From an uncultured Marvinbryantia sp. (GTDB lineage Bacteria > Bacillota > Clostridia > Lachnospirales > Lachnospiraceae), in assembly GCA_934394985.1 (NCBI GenBank), contig CAKRRF010000005.1:25297-89296 (forward strand): a stretch of DNA of 64,000 nt, read 5' to 3'. The position numbers and the translations under genes are program-made. The notes beneath the pieces are model-generated. The model saw only the letters and a list, made by a program, of their open reading frames with translations. It did no database searches and was not told the DNA's origin. The first letter of the stretch is position 1, and every line of letters begins with the position of its first letter. This document shows, piece after piece, positions 52,665 to 63,158 of the stretch.

Positions 52665-53939
52665 GTGATTAAAAAAGAAATGATTGCCATGCTTTTAGCC
52701 GGTGGGCAGGGCAGCCGCCTTGGGGTACTGACATCAAAGGTTGCAAAACCGGCTGTTGCCTTTGGTGGGAAATACAGGATTATTGATTTCCCGTTGAGTA
52801 ATTGTATTAATTCCGGAGTAGATACCGTTGGAGTTCTGACCCAGTATCAGCCATTGAAGCTGAATACGCATATCGGGATCGGTATTCCGTGGGATCTGGA
52901 CCGGAATGTAGGAGGAGTCAGCATCTTGCCGCCGTATGAGAAATCAGTGGATACCGAATGGTATACAGGAACGGCAAATGCAATTTATCAGAACCTGAAT
53001 TATATAGATATGTTTCACCCAGAGTACGTATTGATTCTGGGAGGTGACCATATCTACAAAATGGATTATACAGTGATGTTGGACTTTCACAAGGCCAGCC
53101 AGGCAGGAGTTACACTGGCAGCGATGCCGGTACCGTGGGAAGAAGCCAGTAGATTTGGCGTTGTGGTGACGGATGAGACCAGTCGTATTACTGAGTTTCA
53201 GGAAAAGCCGGAGAAGCCAAAGAGCAATCTGGCATCCATGGGTATTTACATATTTACCTGGAGTGTTTTAAAAGAAGCGCTGCTAGCCAATAAAGATGTG
53301 CCGGGATGTGATTTTGGAAAGCACATCATCCCATATTGCAGAGAACAGGGACAGAAGCTGGTTGCTTATGAGTACAATGGTTACTGGAAAGATGTGGGAA
53401 CCTTAAGTGCTTACTGGGAAGCAAATATGGAATTGCTCGATATAATTCCGGAGTTTAATCTTTATGAGGAATTCTGGAAGATCTATACCAGTGGAGATAT
53501 GATCCCGCCACAGTATATTTCAGAAGACGCAAAGATACAGAGATGTATTATCGGAGATGGCGCAGAGATCTGCGGTCATGTGGAGAATTCTATCATAGGT
53601 GCAGGTGTAGTGATCAAAAAAGGTGCAGTAGTAAAGGATTCTATCATCATGAACGGCACTGTGATCGAAGAAAATGTGGTGGCCGAAAAGGCAATCATCG
53701 CTGAAAATACCAGGGTCGGAGCAGACTGTGTACTGGGTTGTGGAGAGGAAAAAGAGAATCGATACAAGCCGGAAGTCTATGCAGACGGCCTTGTAACAAT
53801 CGGGGAAGACAGTGTGATTCCTGCAGGAGTGAGAATTGGAAAGAATACGGCAATTATCGGAAAAACAGAAGCTGCGGATTATCCTGAAGGCATATTAGAG
53901 AGCGGCGAATCAATCATAAAGGATGGTGACGAAGCATGA
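52665..53939 (+). CDS. glgC: Glucose-1-phosphate adenylyltransferase
   Basis: Makes ADP-glucose for glycogen. 424 residues: nucleotide-binding [15 protein letters not shown], the catalytic region [14 protein letters not shown] with [10 protein letters not shown], then a left-handed beta-helix C-terminus with hexapeptide-type repeats. GTG start at 52665 (AGAGGTGA before it); ATG 52680 is too late for [14 protein letters not shown]. Pairs with glgD by a 4-base overlap (ATGA). Confidence 0.96.
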   Translation: MIKKEMIAMLLAGGQGSRLGVLTSKVAKPAVAFGGKYRIIDFPLSNCINSGVDTVGVLTQYQPLKLNTHIGIGIPWDLDRNVGGVSILPPYEKSVDTEWYTGTANAIYQNLNYIDMFHPEYVLILGGDHIYKMDYTVMLDFHKASQAGVTLAAMPVPWEEASRFGVVVTDETSRITEFQEKPEKPKSNLASMGIYIFTWSVLKEALLANKDVPGCDFGKHIIPYCREQGQKLVAYEYNGYWKDVGTLSAYWEANMELLDIIPEFNLYEEFWKIYTSGDMIPPQYISEDAKIQRCIIGDGAEICGHVENSIIGAGVVIKKGAVVKDSIIMNGTVIEENVVAEKAIIAENTRVGADCVLGCGEEKENRYKPEVYADGLVTIGEDSVIPAGVRIGKNTAIIGKTEAADYPEGILESGESIIKDGDEA

Positions 53940-55054
53940 GGGCAGTTGGAATTATTTTAGCTGGTGGAAACAGCGAAAGAATGCAGGAGTTATCTCATAA
54001 AAGAGCAATTGCAGCAATGCCTGTGGCTGGAAGTTACCGGAGTATTGATTTTTCTTTAAGTAATATGTCCAATTCGGGAATTCAGAAAGCAGCAGTGCTG
54101 ACACAGTATAATTCCAGATCCCTGAACGAACATTTAAGTTCTTCCAAGTGGTGGGATTTTGGCCGAAAGCACGGTGGGTTGTTTGTATTTACGCCGACCA
54201 TTACGTTAGAGAATGACTGCTGGTATCGTGGTACAGCAGATGCGATCGCGCAGAATCTGGATTTTGTGAAACAGTGTCATGAGCCATATGTTGTGATTGC
54301 TTCCGGCGATGGTGTATACAAGCTGGATTATGGCCGTGTACTGGAATATCATATAGAAAAAAAGGCAGATATTACTGTGGTATGCAGCAGTCTTCCACAG
54401 GGAGATGATATCACCAGATTCGGTGTAGTAAAGATGAATCAGGACGGTAAGATCACAGATTTTGAAGAAAAACCGGAAAATGCCAGTGGTAATATGGTGT
54501 CTACCGGAATTTATATTATCAGGAGACGTCTTCTGATCGAACTGGTAGAAAAGGCCCAGCAGCAGAATCGATTCGATTTTGTAAAAGATATTCTGGTACC
54601 TTACCGGAACCTGAAGAGAATGTACGGGTACCGTCTGGACAGTTACTGGAGAAATATTTCTACAGTGGAATCTTATTATCAGACGAATATGGATTTCCTG
54701 AAGCCGGATATACGGGAGTATTTCTTCCGTGAGTATCCAAATGTATATTCCAGAATAGAAGATCTGCCACCGGTCAAATACAATCCTGGTGCGGCAGTGA
54801 AGAACAGCCTGATATCATCCGGCTGTATTGTAAACGGAGTAGTGGAAAACAGCGTATTGTTTAAAAAAGTTTATGTGGGAAATGACTGTACGATCAAAAA
54901 TTCCATTATTCTGAATGATGTGTATATCGGTGATCATACACATATTGAGAACTGTATCGTGGAAAGCAGAGGAACGATACAGGCGAATTCCTCTTATATC
55001 GGAAAAGAGGGAATTCGAATTGTGGTGGAAAAGGACGAGAGACAGATAGAGTAA
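53936..55054 (+). CDS. glgD: GlgD, regulatory subunit of ADP-glucose pyrophosphorylase
   Basis: 372-residue GlgC paralog found beside glgC in Firmicutes, needed for full activity of the complex. Pyrophosphorylase N-terminus ([25 protein letters not shown]) and hexapeptide C-terminus, without the complete catalytic signature of GlgC. The start overlaps the glgC stop (ATGA). Confidence 0.94.
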   Translation: MRAVGIILAGGNSERMQELSHKRAIAAMPVAGSYRSIDFSLSNMSNSGIQKAAVLTQYNSRSLNEHLSSSKWWDFGRKHGGLFVFTPTITLENDCWYRGTADAIAQNLDFVKQCHEPYVVIASGDGVYKLDYGRVLEYHIEKKADITVVCSSLPQGDDITRFGVVKMNQDGKITDFEEKPENASGNMVSTGIYIIRRRLLIELVEKAQQQNRFDFVKDILVPYRNLKRMYGYRLDSYWRNISTVESYYQTNMDFLKPDIREYFFREYPNVYSRIEDLPPVKYNPGAAVKNSLISSGCIVNGVVENSVLFKKVYVGNDCTIKNSIILNDVYIGDHTHIENCIVESRGTIQANSSYIGKEGIRIVVEKDERQIE

Positions 55055-55097
55055 TCTCGTATTTTCATACAAAAGCAAATAGTGAGAGGGTAGATTT

Positions 55098-55379
55098 ATG
55101 ATTATTACAGATGTTAGAGTTCGCAAAGTAACAAAAGAAGGAAAGATGAAAGCGGTAGTATCTATTACCATTGATGACGAATTCGTAGTTCATGATATTA
55201 AGGTAATTGAAGGCGAAAAGGGAATGTTTATTGCCATGCCAAGCAGAAAGGCATCTGATGGAGAATATAAGGATATTGCACATCCAATTAATTCTTCAAC
55301 AAGAGAAAAGATTCAGAAGATCATTCTGGAGAGATATGAAGCTGCAGCCGAAGAAGATGATCAGGCAGCAGAAGCATAA
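55098..55379 (+). CDS. spoVG: SpoVG-family regulator
   Basis: 93 residues, the conserved SpoVG fold ([21 protein letters not shown] ... [21 protein letters not shown]). A nucleic-acid-binding protein involved in sporulation and envelope regulation in Firmicutes. GAGAGGG precedes the ATG; terminator follows. Confidence 0.96.
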   Translation: MIITDVRVRKVTKEGKMKAVVSITIDDEFVVHDIKVIEGEKGMFIAMPSRKASDGEYKDIAHPINSSTREKIQKIILERYEAAAEEDDQAAEA

Positions 55380-55383
55380 AAAG

Positions 55384-55426
55384 AAGAACAGGATCCTGTC
55401 ACAACAGTGGCAGGGTTCTTTTTTTT
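55384..55426 (+). terminator. spoVG terminator
   Basis: Hairpin with arms CCTGTCAC/GTGGCAGG and AAGAAC/GTTCTT, followed by eight T. Confidence 0.8.
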
Positions 55427-55470
55427 ATGATAGAATAAGTCTCACGAGATGAAAGAAATGAGGAAAAAAC

Positions 55471-56040
55471 ATGTTTATTATAGTTGGACTTGGAAATCCG
55501 GGAAGAGAGTATTCCAATACCAGACATAATGTGGGATTTGATACAGTCGATGTCCTGGCAGACCGTTATCGGATCGAGATCGAGACAAAGAAACACAAAG
55601 CGCTGATTGGAAAAGGCATGATCGAAGGTCAGAAGGTGATTCTGGCAAAACCGCAGACTTATATGAATCTAAGTGGAGAAAGTGTCAGAGAACTGGTGGA
55701 TTTTTATAAGATAGATGAGAGTTCTGAGCTGATTATTATTTATGATGATATCAGTCTGAATCCAGGACAGCTGCGCATACGATTAAAGGGAAGTGCGGGC
55801 GGACATAATGGAATCAAAAGTATTATCCAGCATCTGGGAAGCCAGGAATTTCAGCGCATCAAAGTAGGTGTGGGAGAAAAACCGGTGGGATATGATCTGG
55901 CAGATTATGTGCTGGGACATTTTACCGGAGATGACCGATTTGAGATAGAAAATGCAAAGAAACGGGCAGCAGATGCTGCGGTTATGATGATCTGTGGTGA
56001 CACAGAAAAGGCTATGAATGAGTATAACAGGAAGGTATAA
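55471..56040 (+). CDS. pth: Peptidyl-tRNA hydrolase
   Basis: 189 residues. Family motifs VGLGNPGREYSNTRHNVGFD (catalytic His), KPQTYMNLSG, YDDISLNPGQLRIRLKGSAGGHNGIKSI. Releases tRNA from peptidyl-tRNAs dropped by ribosomes. ATG 55471 after GAGGAAAA. Mfd follows 5 bases later, a common pairing. Confidence 0.97.
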   Translation: MFIIVGLGNPGREYSNTRHNVGFDTVDVLADRYRIEIETKKHKALIGKGMIEGQKVILAKPQTYMNLSGESVRELVDFYKIDESSELIIIYDDISLNPGQLRIRLKGSAGGHNGIKSIIQHLGSQEFQRIKVGVGEKPVGYDLADYVLGHFTGDDRFEIENAKKRAADAAVMMICGDTEKAMNEYNRKV

Positions 56041-56045
56041 AGAGT

Positions 56046-59000
56046 ATGAAGGCATTCACGGAACCGTTGAACAGTCTGGAAGAATATGAGCAGATAAAAA
56101 AAAGAGTGAAGAATAATCAGGGTGTTTTACAGGTTTCCGGGTGTATTGATTCTCAGAAGTCACATTTTATGTACTGTATCGGATCAGGATACCATCAGAA
56201 GCTGATTCTGACATACAGTGATCTGAGAGCCAGAGAGATTTATGAAAATTACCGGTTCTTTGATCGAAAAGTGATGATTTATCCGGCCCGTGACCTGATG
56301 TTTTACAATGCAGATATCCAGAGCCACCAGATTGGCATGCAGCGTATGATGGTGGAAAAGGCGTTGATGGAAGAAGAGGATATCACGATCATTGCTACGC
56401 TTCCTGCCTGTATGGAGCGAATTCTTCCGTTGGATTATGTGAAGGAGCATGTACTGGAATTTCGAAATGACAGCACTCTGGATCTGCAGAACTTATCTGT
56501 GCAGCTGGTGGAAATGGGATATGAAAAGATGCCGCAGGTAGAGGCCATGGGGCAGTTTGCCATTCGTGGCGGAATTGTGGATCTGTTTCCGCTGACAGAA
56601 GAAAATCCGGTTCGTATAGAATTGTGGGGGGATGAGATCGACTCGATTCGTAGCTTTGATATTTTAAGCCAGAGATCTATAGAGAATCTGGATACCATTC
56701 GGATTTATCCGGCAAATGAGGTGCTGGTCAGTACGGAGCAGGCAGAGAAAGCCATGGAAAAAATCCGTCAGGAAGGGAAAAATCAGGAGATTTATTTCCG
56801 GCAGACCATGCACACTGAGGAAGCGTTTCATGTAAAAACACTGGTTGGTGAGATACAGGAAAAACTGATCGATCTTCAGGAACGAAAGGGACTGGATAAC
56901 CTGGTGCCATATTTTTATAAAAAGACGGTATCATTTCTGGACTATCTGAGGGAGGATGCCATCATTTTTCTGGATGAACCAAACCGGATCAGCCAGGAAG
57001 GTACTGCGGTAGAAAAAGAATTTGCACAGAGTATGGAGAATCGTTTAAGCAAAGGTTATATTTTGCCATCTCAGACAGGCCTGCTGTATGGCTGTATGGA
57101 GATGATTGGACGTCTGAACCGGAAAAACTGTCTGGGCTTATGTATGATAGAACGTCCGGAAGAGGAATGGAGCATTTCCGGCACATATAGTATGACTGTG
57201 CGGTCTGTCAATTCTTACCACAACAGTTTTGAACAGCTGGTGAAGGATCTGCTGAAATGGAAAAAAGAAGGATATCGGATTGCGCTGCTGTCGGCATCAA
57301 GGACAAGAGCAAAGCGTCTGGCTACCGATCTGCAGGAATATGAACTGAACAGTTTTTATTCAGATGACCGGGATCGTGAAATTCAGCCGGGAGAGATTCT
57401 GGTGACAGATGGCAATCTCCATCATGGATATGAATATCCGCTGATTCGTTTTGCTGTGCTGACAGAGAGTGACATTTTCGGCAGGGAAAAAAAGAAGCGT
57501 AAGAAGCATCATACGTATGAGGGCACAAAAATCCAAAGCTTTACGGATCTGAATGTGGGCGATTTTGTAGTGCATGAAAGCCATGGACTGGGCATTTACC
57601 GTGGAATTGAGAAGATCGAAGTAGATAAGGTCATCAAAGATTATATGAAGATCGAATACAGCGGTGGCAGCAACCTGTATGTGCTGGCAACGCAGTCTGA
57701 CGTGATTCAGAAATACGCAGGAGCAGATGCAAAACCACCGAAGCTGAATAAGCTGGGTGGTCAGGAATGGAGTAAAACCAAGACAAGAGTGCATAAAGCA
57801 GTGCAGATCATTGCGCAGGATCTGGTGCAGCTTTATGCGGCCAGACAGGAAAAGCAGGGATTTGTGTACGGACCTGATACCGTATGGCAGCGGGAGTTTG
57901 AAGAAATGTTCCAGTTTGAGGAAACCGATGATCAGCTTCAGGCTATTGCCGATACGAAAAAAGATATGGAAAGCACAAAGATCATGGATCGCCTGATCTG
58001 CGGCGATGTGGGATTTGGAAAAACGGAAGTGGCGATTCGTGCAGCCTTTAAGGCAGTGCAGGAAGATAAACAGGTGGTATATCTGGTGCCGACGACGATT
58101 CTGGCCCAGCAGCACTACAATACCTTTGTGCAGCGTATGAAGGATTTTCCTGTAAGAGTGGATTTGCTGTGCCGTTTCCGTACATCTGCGGAGCAGAAGA
58201 AGACGCTGGAGGATCTGAAAAAAGGGGCAGTAGATATTCTGATTGGAACGCATCGTGTATTGTCAAAGGATGTAAGCTTTAAAGATCTGGGACTTTTGAT
58301 CATAGATGAAGAGCAGCGTTTTGGTGTCACACATAAAGAAAAAATCAAACAACTGAAGCATAACATCGATGTATTGACGCTGACTGCAACACCAATTCCG
58401 AGAACTCTTCATATGAGCCTGATCGGAATTCGTGATATGAGTGTGTTAGAGGAAGCACCGAATGAGCGGCAGGAAATTCAGACTTATGTCTGTGAGTATA
58501 ATGAAGAGATGATCCGGGAGGCTGTCAGCCGGGAGCTGAACAGAGGCGGACAGGTATATTATGTCTATAACAGAGTAAATACCATTGTGGAAATGAGCAA
58601 TACTATTGCCAGACTGGTTCCGGAGGCAAATGTGGCGTTTGCCCATGGTCAGATGAAGGAACGTGAACTGGAACGGATCATGTATGATTTTATCAACGGT
58701 GACATTGATGTACTGGTATCTACCACGATTATTGAGACCGGGCTGGATATTTCCAATGTAAATACGATGATTATCCATGATGCGGATACCATGGGACTTT
58801 CTCAGCTCTATCAGCTGCGAGGGCGTGTAGGCCGTTCCAACCGGACCGCTTACGCATTCCTGATGTACAGGCGCAACAAAATGCTGAAAGAAGTAGCGGA
58901 AAAGAGATTGTCTGCCATTCGCGAATTTACAGAGCTGGGAAGTGGATTTAAGATTGCCATGCGTGATCTGGAAATACGTGGAGCCGGCAATCTGCTGGGA

Positions 59001-59564
59001 GAAGCTCAGCATGGACATATGGCAGCAGTCGGATATGATCTGTACTGCAAGATGCTGAATGAATCAGTGCGGGAACTGAAAGGTGAGCGTCAGATTCAGG
59101 AGAAATATGAAACAGTGATGGATCTGGATATTGATGCTTATATTCCGGATAAATATATTCGCAATGAATATCAGAAGCTGGATATCTATAAACGGATTGC
59201 CATGATTGAGACAAGGGAAGAACAGGACGATATGCTGGAAGAGCTGTTGGATCGCTTCGGAGAACCGCCGAAGGCAGTACAGAACCTGTTGTCCATAGCG
59301 GAATTGAAAGCAGAAGCTCATCGTGCATTTATTACGGAAGTGACGCAGAAGGGCGATTTTATCAAACTGGTGATGTATGAAAAAACGCAGGCTGATCCGA
59401 AGAAAATAGAATGGATGATACAAAAATATCAGGGAAAAATGAAGTTTGTGATAGATGCAAATCCATATTTTCTGTATACCAAGCCGAGAAAGTCGGCAAA
59501 AGATAACAAAGATGTACTGGAACTGACCCGGGGAATGATCGAAGACATTGCAGGGATTTCTTAA
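56046..59564 (+). CDS. mfd: Transcription-repair coupling factor
   Basis: 1172-residue DNA translocase that displaces stalled RNA polymerase and recruits UvrA. N-terminal UvrB-like domains ([11 protein letters not shown]), the RNA-polymerase-interaction segment ([23 protein letters not shown]), RecG-like helicase motifs (Walker [46 protein letters not shown]) and the C-terminal TRCF domain. Follows pth by 5 bases. Confidence 0.97.
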   Translation: MKAFTEPLNSLEEYEQIKKRVKNNQGVLQVSGCIDSQKSHFMYCIGSGYHQKLILTYSDLRAREIYENYRFFDRKVMIYPARDLMFYNADIQSHQIGMQRMMVEKALMEEEDITIIATLPACMERILPLDYVKEHVLEFRNDSTLDLQNLSVQLVEMGYEKMPQVEAMGQFAIRGGIVDLFPLTEENPVRIELWGDEIDSIRSFDILSQRSIENLDTIRIYPANEVLVSTEQAEKAMEKIRQEGKNQEIYFRQTMHTEEAFHVKTLVGEIQEKLIDLQERKGLDNLVPYFYKKTVSFLDYLREDAIIFLDEPNRISQEGTAVEKEFAQSMENRLSKGYILPSQTGLLYGCMEMIGRLNRKNCLGLCMIERPEEEWSISGTYSMTVRSVNSYHNSFEQLVKDLLKWKKEGYRIALLSASRTRAKRLATDLQEYELNSFYSDDRDREIQPGEILVTDGNLHHGYEYPLIRFAVLTESDIFGREKKKRKKHHTYEGTKIQSFTDLNVGDFVVHESHGLGIYRGIEKIEVDKVIKDYMKIEYSGGSNLYVLATQSDVIQKYAGADAKPPKLNKLGGQEWSKTKTRVHKAVQIIAQDLVQLYAARQEKQGFVYGPDTVWQREFEEMFQFEETDDQLQAIADTKKDMESTKIMDRLICGDVGFGKTEVAIRAAFKAVQEDKQVVYLVPTTILAQQHYNTFVQRMKDFPVRVDLLCRFRTSAEQKKTLEDLKKGAVDILIGTHRVLSKDVSFKDLGLLIIDEEQRFGVTHKEKIKQLKHNIDVLTLTATPIPRTLHMSLIGIRDMSVLEEAPNERQEIQTYVCEYNEEMIREAVSRELNRGGQVYYVYNRVNTIVEMSNTIARLVPEANVAFAHGQMKERELERIMYDFINGDIDVLVSTTIIETGLDISNVNTMIIHDADTMGLSQLYQLRGRVGRSNRTAYAFLMYRRNKMLKEVAEKRLSAIREFTELGSGFKIAMRDLEIRGAGNLLGEAQHGHMAAVGYDLYCKMLNESVRELKGERQIQEKYETVMDLDIDAYIPDKYIRNEYQKLDIYKRIAMIETREEQDDMLEELLDRFGEPPKAVQNLLSIAELKAEAHRAFITEVTQKGDFIKLVMYEKTQADPKKIEWMIQKYQGKMKFVIDANPYFLYTKPRKSAKDNKDVLELTRGMIEDIAGIS

Positions 59565-59607
59565 CAGCTTCGGGAGCGGATTTTTCCTGCCGTATTTGAT
59601 AAAGTGA

Positions 59608-59636
59608 TTGCGATGAAGACAAAAAAGAGCTATACT
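59608..59636 (+). promoter_or_regulatory. Promoter of the PrsA-like lipoprotein gene
   Basis: TTGCGA (59608-59613), 17-bp spacer, TATACT (59631-59636). A small hairpin (GGGGGAAGTGCCCC) lies in the leader. Confidence 0.65.
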
Positions 59637-59719
59637 AAATAAATAGTGGCGATAATATTCACCGAAGAGCTTTTTAGGGGGAAGTGCCCCGTTAATATGA
59701 GATATAAAGGAGAAGTATA

Positions 59720-61042
59720 ATGAGTAAATATGGAAAACGGATCCTGGCAGCAGGAATGTGTGCGAGTATGGCGATGGGACTGCTGACAGGCTGTTCTTCT
59801 TCCAATGATGATGTAGTGGCAAAACTGGGAGATACAGAGCTGACGCTGGGAGAGGCAAATTTTATGTTCCGTTACAGTCAGGCCAGAACCCAGAGCTATC
59901 TGGGCGCTATGTTTGGAGAAGGTGCCAATGTATTCCAGCAGGATCTGACCGGAAGTGGTCAGGTATATGGTGAGACAGTGAAAGAGAGCGTTCTGGATAA
60001 TCTGAAAAATATGACGATCCTGGAACAGCACATGAGTGATTATAATGTAGAACTGACAGAGGAAGACAAGGCAGCAATCGAAGAAGCTACAAAACAGTTT
60101 ATGGCAGATAACAGCAAAGATGTCTTAAAAGAAATGTCAGCAACAGCAGAAACGGTTAGCAGAGTACTGACACTATATACGATTCAGAGCAAGATGGAGA
60201 CAGCTATCGAAGCAGACGTAGATACCGAGGTATCGGATGATGAAGCTGCCCAGAAAACGATTCAGTATGCATACTTCACAATTCCTGAGACAGAGAGCGA
60301 ATCGGAGGAGACGACCGAAGCAGAAAGTGCAGCTGAAACAGAGACTGCGGCGGAGACTGAAACAGAAATGGCAAGTGAAGCAGAATCAGTCAGCGAAGCG
60401 GAAACAGTAAGCGAAGATGCTTCAGAAGAGGCTACGGAAGAAACTACTGAGTCTGAGACAGAAGAAAGTGCAGAGAAGAAAGAAACAAGAGAAACTGCTC
60501 AGGGTATCATTGATGCAGTGAATGGCGGACAGACGCTGGAAGATGCTGTAAAGGCTGTTGATGAAAATAAAAGTGTAACGACATATTCATATGGTTCTGA
60601 TGAAACAACTCTGAATGAGAATCTGAAGAATGCGGCAGATGCATTATCTGATGGCGAAGTAGCAGCAGAACCCGTAGAAGGTGAAAATGGGTATTATGTA
60701 GTGCAGATGGTAAGCACATTTGATCGTGATGCAACAGATCAGAAAAAGGAAGAGATCATCAAAAACCGTAAGAGCGAGCTTTACAATAACAAGCTCACAG
60801 AATGGGATACGGAATCTTTTGAGATCAATGAAAAGGTCTGGGCTACGGTAACCTATGAGGACATTTTCACTATGAAGCAGGAAGAAACAGAAAGTGAAAC
60901 CGGAACAGAAACGGAAAGTACTTCAGAGATGAGTACAGAGACAGAAGAAGCCGGTGAGACAGAAGCGGTATCTGAGACAGAAGAAGCCAGTGAGACAGAG
61001 TCTGCATCAGAGACAGAAGAGGTGACAGAAGCGCAGTCATAG
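59720..61042 (+). CDS. PrsA/SurA-like peptidyl-prolyl isomerase lipoprotein
   Basis: 440 residues. Lipobox LLTGC (Cys25), an N-terminal chaperone helix domain, then parvulin-like pieces (QYAYFTIPE ... NGGQTLEDAVKAVDENK, NGYYVVQMV), interrupted by a Glu/Thr/Ser-rich insert (about 193-255), and a second such tail at the C-terminus. Would fold secreted proteins outside the membrane. The insert inside the isomerase domain is unusual; folding around it is uncertain. AAAGGAG precedes the ATG. Confidence 0.82.
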   Translation: MSKYGKRILAAGMCASMAMGLLTGCSSSNDDVVAKLGDTELTLGEANFMFRYSQARTQSYLGAMFGEGANVFQQDLTGSGQVYGETVKESVLDNLKNMTILEQHMSDYNVELTEEDKAAIEEATKQFMADNSKDVLKEMSATAETVSRVLTLYTIQSKMETAIEADVDTEVSDDEAAQKTIQYAYFTIPETESESEETTEAESAAETETAAETETEMASEAESVSEAETVSEDASEEATEETTESETEESAEKKETRETAQGIIDAVNGGQTLEDAVKAVDENKSVTTYSYGSDETTLNENLKNAADALSDGEVAAEPVEGENGYYVVQMVSTFDRDATDQKKEEIIKNRKSELYNNKLTEWDTESFEINEKVWATVTYEDIFTMKQEETESETGTETESTSEMSTETEEAGETEAVSETEEASETESASETEEVTEAQS

Positions 61043-61076
61043 AGTAATCAGCGACATGTAAAAGAGATTTTTAAAT

Positions 61077-61141
61077 GCTCTGCTGCATCGAAAGGAATTT
61101 GGAATATACCAGATCCATTTCGAATGTGGCGGAGCTTTTTT
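61077..61141 (+). terminator. Terminator of the PrsA-like gene
   Basis: GCTC (61077-61080) pairs with GAGC (61132-61135) as the base of an imperfect long stem with the CGAAA/TTTCG block, followed by six T. Confidence 0.65.
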
Positions 61142-61186
61142 CATAGTTGCTGCACGGATCGGTCATGCAAAGCTGATAAACGCGTC

Positions 61187-61215
61187 TTGAGTATCTTGAG
61201 AAACTTGTTTATAAT
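61187..61215 (+). promoter_or_regulatory. Promoter of the glucosaminidase gene
   Basis: TTGAGT (61187-61192), 17-bp spacer, TATAAT (61210-61215). Confidence 0.7.
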
Positions 61216-61216
61216 A

Positions 61217-61249
61217 TTCGTATCTGTGAAGGTACTGAACAGATACGAA
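61217..61249 (+). promoter_or_regulatory. Inverted repeat at the transcript start of the glucosaminidase gene
   Basis: TTCGTATCTGT (61217-61227) and ACAGATACGAA (61239-61249) form a perfect 11-bp stem with an 11-nt loop, overlapping the predicted start site. The right-hand 15-mer (61235-61249) recurs at 33265-33279. Confidence 0.6.
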
Positions 61250-61297
61250 ATTTGGATGCAATTGACCTTGATGCATGATAAGGATATGGGGTGAAGT

Positions 61298-62155
61298 ATG
61301 AAAAAGAGAAAGAAAAGCTATCTGTGTGCAGCAGTCTGCCTGTGTCTGATTATATTGACAATGAACTCAGTCAGAACAGAGGCAGCAGCGAAGAGAGCAG
61401 GCTTTACGAAAACAAATGGCAGCTGGTTTTATCTTGATAAAAAAGGAAAGGTGCAGACTGGCTGGAAGACGATTGGTGGTAAGAGATTTTATTTTGAAAA
61501 AAAAGGAGCACCTGGTGTGAAAGGGAAGATGGTCACCGGGTGGAAAACCATCGGAAAGAAAGAATATTATTTTCGCAGCTCAGGGAAGAAAGGAACGATT
61601 GGTGCCGCATATAAAAGTGAATGGAAAAAGCTGAACGGACAGGAGTATTATTTTGATAAAAACGGTGCCTGGTATAAAAAGGTGCCGACGAATGAAGAAT
61701 TCATCAGGACAATTGCACCGATGGCTGTGAAAGACATGAAAAAGACAGGGATCCTGGCATCCGTTACCATGGCACAGGCTATCCATGAAAGTGCATATGG
61801 TACCTCATCCCTTGCGCTGGAAGGAAAGAATCTGTTTGGTATCAAGGCAGGAGGATGGAGTGGCAGGACATTTTCCAAGAAGACAAAAGAGTATATCGGT
61901 GGCAGATGGTATACTGTGACTGCAAAGTTTCGGGCCTATAGCTCTTATCAGAAGAGTATTTCTGATCATTCCAGATATCTGAATACAGCGATGAATGGAT
62001 CACAGCTCAGATATCAGGGACTGAAGGGATGCAAAAATTATAAAAAAGCATTTCAGATTATTAAAAATGGCGGATATGCGACAGATCCGAAGTATGTGTC
62101 CAAGCTGTGTAAGATTGTAAAAAAATATAATCTGACCCAATATGACAAAAAGTAA
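61298..62155 (+). CDS. Secreted endo-beta-N-acetylglucosaminidase with cell-wall-binding repeats
   Basis: 285 residues. Signal peptide to about 30, four choline-binding-type repeats (GSWFYLDKKGKVQTGWK, KRFYFEKKG, KEYYFRSSGKKG, QEYYFDKNGAWYKK) and a GH73 FlgJ-like glucosaminidase domain with catalytic Glu164 in AIHESAYGTSSLA and GKNLFGIKA. Cuts peptidoglycan glycan strands. ATG follows GGGTGAAG. Confidence 0.92.
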   Translation: MKKRKKSYLCAAVCLCLIILTMNSVRTEAAAKRAGFTKTNGSWFYLDKKGKVQTGWKTIGGKRFYFEKKGAPGVKGKMVTGWKTIGKKEYYFRSSGKKGTIGAAYKSEWKKLNGQEYYFDKNGAWYKKVPTNEEFIRTIAPMAVKDMKKTGILASVTMAQAIHESAYGTSSLALEGKNLFGIKAGGWSGRTFSKKTKEYIGGRWYTVTAKFRAYSSYQKSISDHSRYLNTAMNGSQLRYQGLKGCKNYKKAFQIIKNGGYATDPKYVSKLCKIVKKYNLTQYDKK

Positions 62156-62176
62156 AAAAGACAGGAAGAATGAAGG

Positions 62177-62860
62177 ATGATAGAAGCAATATTATGGGAT
62201 GTGGATGCAACTCTGCTGGATTTTCATGCAGCAGAAAAAGCAGCAATTTTAAAGTTATTTCAGAAGTTTGGTCTGGGAGAATGTACAGATGAGATGTTAC
62301 AGCGCTATGTAAAAATCAACCGGGGATACTGGGAACGCCTGGAACGGGGAGAACTGGACAGGTCACAGGTACTGGTAGGACGTTTTCAGGAATTTTTTGC
62401 AAAAGAAGGACTGGATATATCCGCAGCCCCGGCTTTTAATGAAGCCTATCAGCTGGCATTAGGAGATACGATCGTGTATCGGGATGACTGCTATCAGATC
62501 ATTAAGTCTCTAAGAGGAAAGGTGAAGCAGTACGTCGTATCCAATGGAACCGTAGCGGCGCAGGAGAAAAAGCTGCGACTGTCCGGATTGGGAGCGTTGA
62601 TGGATGGTATATTTTTATCCGAAGATCTGGGTGTGGAAAAGCCAAATATCGAATTCTTTGATAAAGTATTTGCTCAGATCGGAGATATAGATAAAAAGAA
62701 AGTGGTCATTGTTGGAGATTCTCTGACCAGCGATATCCGTGGCGGTAATAATGCAGGAATATTAACGTGCTGGTACAATCCGGAAGCAACTGAGCGGATG
62801 GAACAGGTACAGGTGGATTATGAGATCAGGGATTTGCACGAAATATATCAGATACTGTGA
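62177..62860 (+). CDS. HAD family phosphatase, YjjG-like nucleotidase
   Basis: 227 residues. HAD motif I WDVDATLLDF (the usual DxDGT changed to DVDAT), motif II VVSNGT, motif III EKPNIEFFDKVF, motif IV VGDSLTSDIRGG. The YjjG/YfnB layout suggests a 5'-nucleotidase of pyrimidine nucleotides. Its stop overlaps the following GTG start by 4 bases. Confidence 0.9.
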   Translation: MIEAILWDVDATLLDFHAAEKAAILKLFQKFGLGECTDEMLQRYVKINRGYWERLERGELDRSQVLVGRFQEFFAKEGLDISAAPAFNEAYQLALGDTIVYRDDCYQIIKSLRGKVKQYVVSNGTVAAQEKKLRLSGLGALMDGIFLSEDLGVEKPNIEFFDKVFAQIGDIDKKKVVIVGDSLTSDIRGGNNAGILTCWYNPEATERMEQVQVDYEIRDLHEIYQIL

Positions 62861-63114
62861 GTGACAAAACCTATGGAAGTACCATGACATATGGAGAGAT
62901 TGCAAAGATGATTGCAGATGAAAGGGGAATGGAACGGATGTCCGCACAGGCAGTAGGTGGAGCCGTAGGACATAATCCGATCTCAATGATTGTTCCCTGC
63001 CACAGAGTATTGGGGAAAAACGGAAGTTTGACAGGATACGCCGGCGGAGTGGAGTTGAAAGAGAAATTGCTGAAATTGGAAAAATGTGATATAAAAAAGA
63101 AAAAGCAGGAATAA
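62857..63114 (+). CDS. Truncated Ogt/MGMT-like protein
   Basis: 85 residues with the active-site PCHR (Cys48), GHNPISMIVPCHRVLGKNGSLTGYAGG and TYGEIAKM, i.e. the C-terminal part of an O6-alkylguanine-DNA methyltransferase. The N-terminal half of the protein and the first residues of the alkyltransferase domain (usual VWxALxxIPYG) are absent. GTG start overlaps the preceding stop; a TGA lies upstream in frame. Either a remnant or a minimal single-domain form. Confidence 0.7.
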   Translation: MSDKTYGSTMTYGEIAKMIADERGMERMSAQAVGGAVGHNPISMIVPCHRVLGKNGSLTGYAGGVELKEKLLKLEKCDIKKKKQE

Positions 63115-63158
63115 AGAAATGGTGATCGCGGTATTCAGAAAATGATGGAGGTAATGAA

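Noticed and set aside
57360-58253. Long minus-strand frame within mfd
   Set aside because: Antiparallel shadow of a conserved gene; no ribosome site, no recognisable domain. Similar shadows in ygeX, ygeY, glgC-glgD, murC and purL were left out.
59064-59858. Minus-strand 264-codon frame across the mfd/PrsA gap
   Set aside because: It runs over the mfd 3' end, a good promoter and the next gene's start, with no family features.
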